From IMG/VR virus record IMGVR_UViG_3300009488_000099, positions 1-20,320 of that record: DNA of 20,320 bases. One strand, 5' to 3'. A program made the translations under genes and the position numbers. The stretch is from a virus. Within the stretch, counting starts at the first letter, position 1. Every line of letters starts with the position of its first letter. The notes under the pieces were generated by a model. That model saw only the letters and a program-made list of their open reading frames with translations. It had not been told where the DNA came from and searched no databases. This document shows, piece by piece, positions 6,477 through 11,799 of this stretch.

Positions 6477-6798
6477 CATCATTTCCTAAAAGTTCGTCTA
6501 TCATTTCAGATATAAAGTCTATAGCGAAGTTTTGGCTGTGGCCTTTGGTTTTGTATGTGTAGGGATCATACATTACGGTTTCAGTCTCATCTTCAGATAT
6601 GTGGTAGCACCCATATACTTCTGTTTCAACCCACAAAGCTTCGTCTATGAAGCTTTCTATTCCTGCATGACCAACATAACGGATAAGTTCCCCTACGATA
6701 TGACGTGTTGTCAATTCGTCATGGGCGTAACAAACGTCCCACATGAGGCTCATTCCAGGATAAGAGATTGAGAATGTGGCTTTCTTCGTATCTTCCAT
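6469..6798 (-). CDS. Hypothetical protein, 109 residues
   Basis: Soluble acidic protein with a well-placed AAGGA site six bases before ATG 6798. It has several histidines and aromatics and an amphipathic C-terminal helix (FAIDFISEMIDELLG). It lies between the winged-helix gene and the small terminase gene in a closely packed leftward unit. No domain is recognised. Confidence 0.72.
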   Translation of the reverse strand: MEDTKKATFSISYPGMSLMWDVCYAHDELTTRHIVGELIRYVGHAGIESFIDEALWVETEVYGCYHISEDETETVMYDPYTYKTKGHSQNFAIDFISEMIDELLGNDDA

Positions 6799-6808
6799 GG
6801 TTATTCCT

Positions 6809-7966
6809 TTAGGTATTCTGCATAGCTTTCGTTACAACATTGTGTTTGCATTTCTTTAGCAAAGCGTTGGATATCTCTGGTCCTAGTATCCGTTGAAACT
6901 CCTTAAAATAGGTGGATTGTTCGACCTTTTCGTAGCCTTGAAGCTCCTTTTCAGGATCTAAGTTCTCTACAGGTTTTTCCCATGGTTTGTAAGCCAAATA
7001 CATTTTGCGTCCCTTTGTGGTAGGTAGTGTGATTGTGTCTGAAGTGAGTGGATTTTCTGTCCCAACGAAAGAGTACCGATCAAAAAGGGAAAAGTTTAGT
7101 GGTATTTTTAGTTCTATGGCTGCCTTATGGGAAAGTTCGTAAGTATAAGCAAAGGGATCTCTGACTAATACACCTCCTTTTATGGAATTGATTAGTTTAT
7201 GTGTTGCGCTGTAGATAGCTGCATCCGGAAATATAGACATCCTGGCCTTGCCGTACTTGGATAAATCGATTACTTGTGCGAGCTTTTCGATAGCCTTCAC
7301 TCTTAAGCCTATTTCTTCTTTCGTCATCACTCTGCCTCCAGAGGGACGGACTCCAAGTGGGCAACATCGTGTTGATTTAGTAAAATGGTCACCGGTTGTG
7401 CCGCTTTTGGGGAGTGCCCTCTTACTATTGTAAGTTAAGTTACTACTAATACATGACATGGTAATACTATTTAACTTACTACTAACTAATAAATTCAATT
7501 GTGTGTGATTTTTCCTATTGTACGTCAGGAGGCTAGTTATAAACGAACCTATCTTGTTTATTACACGCTTGAGCTTGAAAAGTGAAGTTAATTTGTATAT
7601 TGATGGCTGCCAATGCCGATATATAGCACGAACGAGACCAAACGATTTAAGGCGTCCTATGCTCTTGTTTACCTCTGAACGTGTATAGCCTATGTTAGCC
7701 GCTATCGTGGACTGAGAGACAAACACATGCCGGTATAGATGTGAATAAGATACGAGCTCGTTAAGAACAAGCCTGTCTATCTTACGGAACATGTTTCTTA
7801 TGAATTTACGGGGGTCATATCTGAATAAAGAGACAGGGGACGGGCTAACCCAAGTACCGTCGGTATCCGTCCCCCAAGCGTCTACAAAAGCTTTTTTAGG
7901 TGATACACAAAGGGTATTTGCTGGTTCTTCTTGACTTCGGCGGGGGATGGTGTATCTTTGGTTCAT
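6809..7966 (-). CDS. Winged-helix DNA-binding protein, putative replication initiator
   Basis: 385 residues. Residues 64-127 look like a winged helix: KIDRLVLNELVSY, then VSQSTIAANIGYTRSEVNKS (helix-turn-helix), then GRLKSFGLVRAIYRHWQPSIYKL (wing). This layout is common in phage and plasmid replication initiators and in MarR-like regulators. Residues about 145-190 are a low-complexity linker rich in N, S, T and L whose DNA carries iteron-like direct repeats, as in lambdoid O genes, where the origin lies inside the initiator gene. The C-terminal half is unrecognised. The start at 7966 has AAGGA five bases upstream and a sigma-70-like promoter about 30 bases upstream. It is the first gene of the leftward unit. 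It could instead be a late-gene regulator. Confidence 0.6.
   Translation of the reverse strand: MNQRYTIPRRSQEEPANTLCVSPKKAFVDAWGTDTDGTWVSPSPVSLFRYDPRKFIRNMFRKIDRLVLNELVSYSHLYRHVFVSQSTIAANIGYTRSEVNKSIGRLKSFGLVRAIYRHWQPSIYKLTSLFKLKRVINKIGSFITSLLTYNRKNHTQLNLLVSSKLNSITMSCISSNLTYNSKRALPKSGTTGDHFTKSTRCCPLGVRPSGGRVMTKEEIGLRVKAIEKLAQVIDLSKYGKARMSIFPDAAIYSATHKLINSIKGGVLVRDPFAYTYELSHKAAIELKIPLNFSLFDRYSFVGTENPLTSDTITLPTTKGRKMYLAYKPWEKPVENLDPEKELQGYEKVEQSTYFKEFQRILGPEISNALLKKCKHNVVTKAMQNT
7435..7485. repeat. Iteron-like direct repeats inside the putative initiator gene
   Basis: Two 15-base direct repeats, TTAAGTTACTACTAA at 7435-7449 and TTAACTTACTACTAA at 7471-7485, differ at one base and start 36 bases apart. 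They lie in an AT-rich stretch (about 7420-7500) that encodes the N/S/T-rich linker of the winged-helix protein. The related words TTACTATT and AATACTATTTAA lie nearby. This arrangement resembles a replication origin embedded in an initiator gene, but two copies are few, and codon repetition in a low-complexity linker could also produce them. Confidence 0.4.
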
Positions 7967-7996
7967 AACATTCCTTTTGATTAAGCACTAATAGAA

Positions 7997-8025
7997 ATGT
8001 TACGAAAAAACCCGGTGAGAGTCAA
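7997..8025 (-). promoter_or_regulatory. Leftward sigma-70-like promoter
   Basis: On the minus strand TTGACT (8025-8020) is followed after exactly 17 bases by TAACAT (8002-7997). These match the consensus at five and four of six positions. Transcription would start near 7990, about 25 bases before the ATG of the winged-helix gene. The -35 box begins in the loop of the large palindrome at 8011-8036, and the spacer runs through one arm of it. Confidence 0.5.
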
Positions 8026-8041
8026 ATCTCATCGGGTTTTT
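8005..8041. terminator. Strong palindrome: bidirectional terminator or operator
   Basis: CCCGGTGAGA (8011-8020), a six-base loop, and TCTCATCGGG (8027-8036) form a 10-bp stem with one G-T pair. It is flanked by A6 on the left and T5 on the right, so both strands have the shape of an intrinsic terminator. It lies between divergent units, where no upstream gene needs terminating. It also overlaps the -35 box of the leftward promoter, so it could act as an operator or insulator. Confidence 0.6.
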
Positions 8042-8072
8042 ATTTTTATAATCCATAACCAGGAGAAGAAGA

Positions 8073-8276
8073 ATGAAACTCAAAGCCTTTATAGCAAACA
8101 TATTAAGCGACACGTTATAAGTAAGTAACTATGATGAAGAGATATGCGTAGAATTCGATTTATCTATCATCGCAGACAAAGACAACAACATTACAGTTGT
8201 TGAAAACTACGATGAACCTGTGATATCCAGAATAAAGTTCAAACTTAAAGCTGGCCCCAGAAGGCACCAAATCTGA
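8073..8276 (+). pseudogene. Small ORF interrupted by an in-frame TAA
   Basis: ATG 8073 stands eight bases after AGGAG and opens a frame MKLKAFIANILSDTL that meets TAA at 8118-8120. The same frame then continues for 51 codons (VSNYDEEICVEFDLSIIADK...) to TGA at 8274-8276. There is no ATG, GTG or TTG soon after the TAA that would restart it. The continuation looks like real protein with alternating strands and a basic end. A point change to TAA, a sequencing error or stop-codon readthrough could explain it. Genes all around stop normally at TAA, so a global recoding of TAA is excluded. No family is recognised. Confidence 0.55.
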
Positions 8277-8314
8277 TTTAAAAAAAGCTACGGTCCACGC
8301 TAGACCAGTAGTTA

Positions 8315-8388
8315 CAGCCACATACTATTAGAAGCAATGCGTAACCAGAAAATGTAGTGTTGTATTTAGTTGTATGTGGCTGCTTTTT
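8315..8388 (+). terminator. Hairpin with 11-bp stem, possible terminator
   Basis: CAGCCACATAC (8315-8325) pairs perfectly with GTATGTGGCTG (8372-8382), enclosing a 46-base loop, and is followed by CTTTTTC. On the plus strand it could end a transcript from the interrupted ORF upstream and shield the early promoter 40 bases downstream. The loop is much longer than in a usual intrinsic terminator, so it could also be a small structured RNA. Confidence 0.45.
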
Positions 8389-8418
8389 CATCTAAAACCT
8401 CACTTTTAGCCACTTTTT

Positions 8419-8456
8419 ACATATGCTTGACAACATAAGTACATATGTGCTATTCT
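8419..8456 (+). promoter_or_regulatory. Rightward early promoter with operator-like repeats
   Basis: A perfect -35 box TTGACA (8427-8432) is followed after 18 bases by TATTCT (8451-8456) and a TATATATA run. The spacer holds ACATAAGT and ACATATGT back to back (8433-8448), an imperfect 16-bp dyad with seven of eight pairs matched. A further ACATATGC at 8419-8426 abuts the -35 box, 22 bases from the third copy. This spacing of about two helical turns is typical of repressor operators. The promoter would drive the whole rightward operon beginning at 8519. Confidence 0.6.
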
Positions 8457-8518
8457 ATATATACGTTGAAAGTAGATATTACTAATAACGCTCCGGGGGG
8501 GGCAAAGAAAGGGAAAGC

Positions 8519-8806
8519 ATGGAAAAACAATTTACAACTACAGCTGAGAAACTTCTCGAGATACAAAAGAAAATCAAGTTTCTTAAAATAAAGGAAAAGG
8601 AAGAAGCTGAACGGCTAAAAAGTATATGCGGAGAAGAAACAACCTCTTTTAATGGATACACGTATAAAAACATAGAAAGAAAAGGCTCCATTAAATACAC
8701 GCTAATACCTGAGCTTAAGAAAATAAACCTTGAACAATACAGGTCAGAACCTACGTCATACTGGAAGCTCAGCTTTACCGAGCAGTTCGATATGGAAGTA
8801 GCATGA
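8519..8806 (+). CDS. Small protein resembling the C-terminal tail of YqaJ-type phage exonucleases
   Basis: 95 residues; first gene of the rightward operon. Residues 5-38 form a charged coiled coil (AEKLLEIQKKIKFLKIKEKE). Residues 53-85 read IERKGSIKYTLIPELKKINL, EQYRSEP, SYWKLSF. As I recall the family, the pattern RKGS-(I/V)-Y-IPEL-(D/N)LE-YR-P-YW occurs at the C-terminus of YqaJ-type viral recombinase nucleases, after a similar coil. Here the nuclease domain is absent, so the protein would be a stand-alone version of that tail. This fits an operon with ERF annealing proteins. The start has AGGGA about five bases upstream. The resemblance is from memory and needs a profile search. Confidence 0.75.
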   Translation: MEKQFTTTAEKLLEIQKKIKFLKIKEKEEAERLKSICGEETTSFNGYTYKNIERKGSIKYTLIPELKKINLEQYRSEPTSYWKLSFTEQFDMEVA

Positions 8807-8916
8807 TAATTTTAAATGTAATAGCTACGATAGAATATTTATATGCCATAGCAATCTGTTTAATAGGGGTCGATATTATATCTAAATGCCTACTTAGTTA
8901 CTCAAAAGGAGAGTAA
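8803..8916 (+). CDS. 37-residue membrane peptide
   Basis: This frame fills exactly the space between two genes: its ATG overlaps the preceding TGA by four bases (ATGA) and its TAA is followed directly by the next ATG. Residues 1-25 (MIILNVIATIEYLYAIAICL and on) are hydrophobic with one acidic residue, and a second weakly hydrophobic part follows. The last codons AAA GGA GAG TAA form the ribosome site of the next gene. Both junctions support real translation. The function is unknown; small phage membrane peptides of this kind often act on the host envelope or exclude other phages. Confidence 0.6.
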   Translation: MIILNVIATIEYLYAIAICLIGVDIISKCLLSYSKGE

Positions 8917-9120
8917 ATGAAAAGACTATCAATAATTGCTTCAGACGAATTGCATAAATCAATTAAAATTCTTGTACTCATGCACGACATAACAATGACA
9001 GAAGTAATAGCTATGGGTGTATCACTATTTGCAGAACAGGCAGACACCAAGAAAGAAGTTAAAAACCTTAAACACCAGATATACAAACTCAAATATGATG
9101 CAGCAGACAAGGATAAATAG
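8917..9120 (+). CDS. Ribbon-helix-helix DNA-binding protein with coiled-coil tail
   Basis: 67 residues. The N-terminus KRLSIIASDELHKSIKILVL has the strand-then-helix pattern of ribbon-helix-helix (Arc/CopG-like) proteins, followed by MTEVIAMGVSLFAEQ as the second helix and a charged coiled coil (residues 47-60). Such proteins bind DNA as dimers with the N-terminal strands in the major groove at short direct or inverted repeats. As the third gene of the operon, it is the best candidate in the window to bind the ACATATGT-type repeats at the operon promoter. That link is inference. AAGGAGA seven bases before the ATG supports the start. Confidence 0.75.
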   Translation: MKRLSIIASDELHKSIKILVLMHDITMTEVIAMGVSLFAEQADTKKEVKNLKHQIYKLKYDAADKDK

Positions 9121-9437
9121 TGCCTATCGTAAATGTTCTATATGGATTAGATAATTTACTTATAAAACAAATAATTATCGAAGAAGATTTCAACGATGAT
9201 GTATTAGAACTAGGTAAAGAAATTGTTAATAAAATACTAGAGATAGAGTCAAAAAAGGGGCCTAAAAAGTACATGGAGCCAATACTATTAAAAATAATGA
9301 TTCATCTGGAAGATGAAGAGCCAAAGAGATACTTAATAATGCACCCAAAGGCACATGAATTAAATATGGACTCTTTTAAGGATCAGCTTGCATCAGGCAT
9401 AGCAGTACAAATATTAAATACAGTTAAGGATAAATAA
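9120..9437 (+). CDS. Hypothetical protein, 105 residues, GTG start
   Basis: The start is GTG 9120, sharing one base with the upstream TAG, with AAGGA six bases upstream in the last codons of the preceding gene. The protein is soluble and largely helical, with acidic and lysine-rich segments (EIVNKILEIESKKGPKKYME). It ends in KDK, encoded by the ribosome site for the next gene. No family is recognised. Its place before the ERF genes suggests an early function. Confidence 0.72.
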   Translation: MPIVNVLYGLDNLLIKQIIIEEDFNDDVLELGKEIVNKILEIESKKGPKKYMEPILLKIMIHLEDEEPKRYLIMHPKAHELNMDSFKDQLASGIAVQILNTVKDK

Positions 9438-9655
9438 TGGAAAATTATCTCTGTTATGTAGACCTTATTTTAAGCATGACGCTCTGCGTAATGGTGTGGC
9501 GCTTACGCAGAGAAATGTTGAGCTCTAAAACAGGTACTCGCAAATACATAGATCAATCGTATGAAACTATCTGGAAAGTACTAGAACAAAGGCTAGAAAT
9601 CATGGAACGAAAACTAGAAAAAGTAATGGAAATTAAATCTACCTTTGAAGGATAA
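9437..9655 (+). CDS. Small N-anchored protein with coiled coil
   Basis: 72 residues. Residues 5-21 (LCYVDLILSMTLCVMVW) may form a membrane span, followed by RLRRE and a helical region with coiled-coil character (WKVLEQRLEIMERKLEKVME, residues 46-65). ATG 9437 shares one base with the upstream stop (TAATG). This anchor-plus-coil design is the same as in the leftward genes at 4520-4858 and 4859-5131, without evident sequence identity. No family is recognised. Confidence 0.68.
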   Translation: MENYLCYVDLILSMTLCVMVWRLRREMLSSKTGTRKYIDQSYETIWKVLEQRLEIMERKLEKVMEIKSTFEG

Positions 9656-9659
9656 ATTA

Positions 9660-10160
9660 ATGGAAGAACAAATAAAAGAACTCAACACTCTACAGACATA
9701 CGCAAGACAAGTAGCTAAAAAAGACTTCTTCTACAACATCATGTCTTCTAAGATAGACCTAATCTCTAAAGCTATTATAGACTTTAAAAAATCTTCCATA
9801 GAAATGAAAACAGATAAGGCCGCTGGCGGTAGATATAAGTATCAAAGCTTGCCTGCCCTCCTCAATGCAATATCTACATCGTTGGCTAAGTACGGTCTGA
9901 CGTGTATGCAGCCCGTTCACTCCTTAGCCGACAAAACATATGTCATCACACTGATATTGCATTCCAGCGGCCAGTATATTCGCTCCGTTACAGCCGTTCC
10001 AGAAAGATACACAATGGCAGGCAAAGTAGTTATAACTAACGAGAACCTACAAGCCATGGGAGGCGCACTCACTTACACAAAAAGACACGCACTGAAGTCT
10101 ATCCTTGGAATAGACGCAGACGAAGATACAGATGGTAACAGTCCCTACACGAGGAATTAG
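9660..10160 (+). CDS. erf: ERF-family single-strand annealing protein (copy 1)
   Basis: 166 residues. ATG 9660 is preferred because AAGGA stands seven bases upstream, inside the previous gene's end; an in-frame TTG five codons earlier is unlikely. ERF proteins bind single-stranded DNA and anneal complementary strands during phage recombination and genome circularisation. The core is RYKYQSLPALLNAISTSLAK (residues 58-77), GLTCMQ, TYVITLILHSSGQYI, and the signature NLQAMGGALTYTKRHALKSI (129-148) ending in LGIDADEDTDGN. The C-terminal domain found in the second ERF gene is missing, so this is a minimal form. It lies 0.6 kb upstream of the divergent second copy. Confidence 0.9.
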   Translation: MEEQIKELNTLQTYARQVAKKDFFYNIMSSKIDLISKAIIDFKKSSIEMKTDKAAGGRYKYQSLPALLNAISTSLAKYGLTCMQPVHSLADKTYVITLILHSSGQYIRSVTAVPERYTMAGKVVITNENLQAMGGALTYTKRHALKSILGIDADEDTDGNSPYTRN

Positions 10161-10161
10161 A

Positions 10162-10656
10162 ATGGAAAGAGAATGGAAGAGAACAGCCAAAGAAAAAGTT
10201 ACTAAAGTAATTTTTTACATCCTAATTGGTGATGAAAAAGGAGATTCAAAGGAATCAGCAGCAATTAAAGATGCCCAAGAAGATGGGATCGCCTACGGCT
10301 ACAGTCCTGAAGAAAGTCGATTTTATATTACAACATTAAATGAATTAAATATTGACATGAAAAGGTTCGTCGATATCATTCAAGAAAAATTAGACGCAAG
10401 CTTCTTTGAAAAAGCTAGAAAAGCCGCAGGAAGTAAGGCATTCACCCTGAAAATGGGCATAATCTTTACTTTATTGATACGAGAAGACGAAGAAGATGAT
10501 GATCAAGAAGTACACGATCAAGCTCTAGAATCCGTGGATTTTGCTAACGAATATCTATTAGAAAAAAACAGTCTCATCGGAGAAATAGTAACATCTTTTA
10601 AAGATTCTCTTAAGAGATATGCAATTAAAATGGGCGTCGTGGAAGAGGAGAATTAA
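10162..10656 (+). CDS. Hypothetical protein, 164 residues, between the two ERF genes
   Basis: ATG 10162 follows the ERF 1 stop by one base and has GAGGA six bases upstream; a longer frame starting inside ERF 1 is unlikely. The protein is soluble and charged, with a lysine-rich N-terminus, a very acidic stretch near residue 113 (REDEEDDDQEVHDQ) and otherwise helical segments. No nuclease or DNA-binding motif is recognised. Its position between two recombination genes suggests a role in DNA metabolism, perhaps as a partner of the annealing proteins, but the sequence does not show this. Confidence 0.75.
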   Translation: MEREWKRTAKEKVTKVIFYILIGDEKGDSKESAAIKDAQEDGIAYGYSPEESRFYITTLNELNIDMKRFVDIIQEKLDASFFEKARKAAGSKAFTLKMGIIFTLLIREDEEDDDQEVHDQALESVDFANEYLLEKNSLIGEIVTSFKDSLKRYAIKMGVVEEEN

Positions 10657-10657
10657 A

Positions 10658-10786
10658 TTGTGTACAAATGAGATTAAGATGGACTTTCCAGACATTGATA
10701 AGGAAGAGTTAATTAGATATATATATGAATCAGTTAGTGAAAAGCTAAAGGAACTTAATGGACATGACGGAGAGAGAGACGTTTAG
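10658..10786 (+). CDS. Short ORF before ERF 2, possible 42-residue protein
   Basis: The frame opens with TTG 10658, seven bases after GAGGAG, or with ATG 10679 (35 residues, weaker site). It reads DFPDIDKEELIRYIYESVSE and on, a plausible acidic helix. It overlaps the first 29 bases of ERF 2 in another frame and contains that gene's AAGGA site, so it may serve translational coupling. It fills what would otherwise be a 100-base gap in a tightly packed operon. It is short and unrecognised. Confidence 0.45.
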   Translation: MCTNEIKMDFPDIDKEELIRYIYESVSEKLKELNGHDGERDV

Positions 10787-11522
10787 AGACCAACTGTCTC
10801 ATTTTGATGCACTCGAGAAATACATAGATAAGAAGCTAAAAGATAGAGAGAAATCCAGCAAGGGTGACCCATACGAGTCAGAGAAGACTGATCAGATATG
10901 CACAGCGCTGGCCAAGGCACAAGGAGAGTTCCCTAAAATAAACAACAACAGAAAAAACAACTTCCTGTTCAACCAGTACTCAGACCTAGACATAATCGTG
11001 AGAACTATACGCCCAGCACTTTCCATTAATGGATTATCAGTAACCCAGCAAACCAAACTTAGCGATGAGAAGACTATTCTCATTACTAGACTCAGACACA
11101 AATCATCACAGTTCATCGAGACACGCTCAAGAATAATTCCCTCAAAGAACGATATACAATCTTACTCATCCGCTATTAAAGCTATGAAGCGTCATGACAT
11201 TATGGGACTACTAAACATAACCATAATAGACGACTACGACGACGACGATGGTGAGCACGACATGCAAGTGATAAGGAAGGAGCGTAACGCCGGATTAGGT
11301 ATAAACACTCGTTACAAGGCAAAAGAGGAGTCGTTTGAACCCATTACGCAACACCAGGCTTCAGAATTGCAGTACGTTCTAGCTAACTACCCAGATATAG
11401 CTAAACAAGTACTTGACGCCCTAAGGGTAACAACAGTCGCTGATATCCCTAGATCTAAGTTCGATAAAGTAAGAGAACAAGCTCAAAATATAATTAATGC
11501 TAGAGAAGGCAGAAATAAATAA
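10758..11522 (+). CDS. erf: ERF-family single-strand annealing protein (copy 2) with C-terminal domain
   Basis: 254 residues, with AAGGA five bases before ATG 10758. Residues 1-45 are a charged helical extension. The ERF-like core runs from about 46 to 175: AKAQGEFPKI, YSDLDIIVRTIRPALSINGL, TILITRLRHKSSQFIE, and QSYSSAIKAMKRHDIMGLL followed by an aspartate-rich stretch. It matches ERF 1 in order of elements but is strongly diverged. Residues 194-250 (EPITQHQASELQYVLANYP ... ADIPRSKFDKVREQAQNI) form a separate helical domain of the kind found at the C-terminus of some phage annealing proteins. That domain is repeated as the next gene. Confidence 0.85.
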   Translation: MDMTERETFRDQLSHFDALEKYIDKKLKDREKSSKGDPYESEKTDQICTALAKAQGEFPKINNNRKNNFLFNQYSDLDIIVRTIRPALSINGLSVTQQTKLSDEKTILITRLRHKSSQFIETRSRIIPSKNDIQSYSSAIKAMKRHDIMGLLNITIIDDYDDDDGEHDMQVIRKERNAGLGINTRYKAKEESFEPITQHQASELQYVLANYPDIAKQVLDALRVTTVADIPRSKFDKVREQAQNIINAREGRNK

Positions 11523-11677
11523 TGGAATTAATTACGAAACATCAAGTCAGAGAGATACAGTTACTGCTATTTAAGAACATTGGCAATCTAGATATGCACA
11601 AAGGTATCCTTATGGGGCTAAGAGTTTGCACTCTAGCAGACATCCCTAGATCTAAGTTCGATAAACTAAGAGAACAA
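11445..11677 (+). repeat. Near-identical 36-base block in ERF 2 and the next gene
   Basis: Positions 11445-11480 and 11642-11677 match with a single mismatch, including 24 identical bases in a row. Both encode IPRSKFDK(V/L)REQ in the C-terminal domain. The surrounding domain copies are more diverged. This points to a tandem duplication or to gene conversion between the two copies. The start and end given span both copies. Confidence 0.9.
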
Positions 11678-11722
11678 ATTAAAATGATAATCAATGTCAG
11701 AGAAGAAGGCATCTATAAATAA
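11522..11722 (+). CDS. Stand-alone copy of the ERF 2 C-terminal domain
   Basis: 66 residues. It aligns over nearly its whole length with residues 194-254 of ERF 2: LITKHQVREIQLLL against PITQHQASELQYVL, and TLADIPRSKFDKLREQIKMI against TVADIPRSKFDKVREQAQNI. ATG 11522 shares one base with the ERF 2 stop (TAATG), so both are translated together. By analogy with lambda Red beta, whose C-terminal domain binds the exonuclease and SSB, such a free domain could compete with or bridge partners of the annealing protein. That role is inference; the duplication itself is plain in the sequence. Confidence 0.8.
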   Translation: MELITKHQVREIQLLLFKNIGNLDMHKGILMGLRVCTLADIPRSKFDKLREQIKMIINVREEGIYK

Positions 11723-11739
11723 TTTTCTCCTGATAGTCG

Positions 11740-11770
11740 GCGCCCTAACCCCGAGAAAAAGCTAGGGCGC
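11740..11770. terminator. Hairpin between convergent operons
   Basis: GCGCCCTA (11740-11747) and TAGGGCGC (11763-11770) form a perfect 8-bp GC-rich stem with a 15-base loop. It lies just after the last rightward gene and just beyond the stop of the leftward propeller gene, the expected place for a shared terminator. There is no T run on either strand, so it is not a standard intrinsic terminator. It may block transcription in another way, protect mRNA ends, or act as leader for an ORF that starts at 11788. Confidence 0.5.
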
Positions 11771-11799
11771 TACCTAAAGGAGAGAAGATGAAGAAATTC

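Noticed and set aside
8073-8276. Reassignment of TAA to an amino acid throughout this genome
   Set aside because: Many genes here end at TAA immediately before or overlapping the next start, so TAA works as a normal stop.
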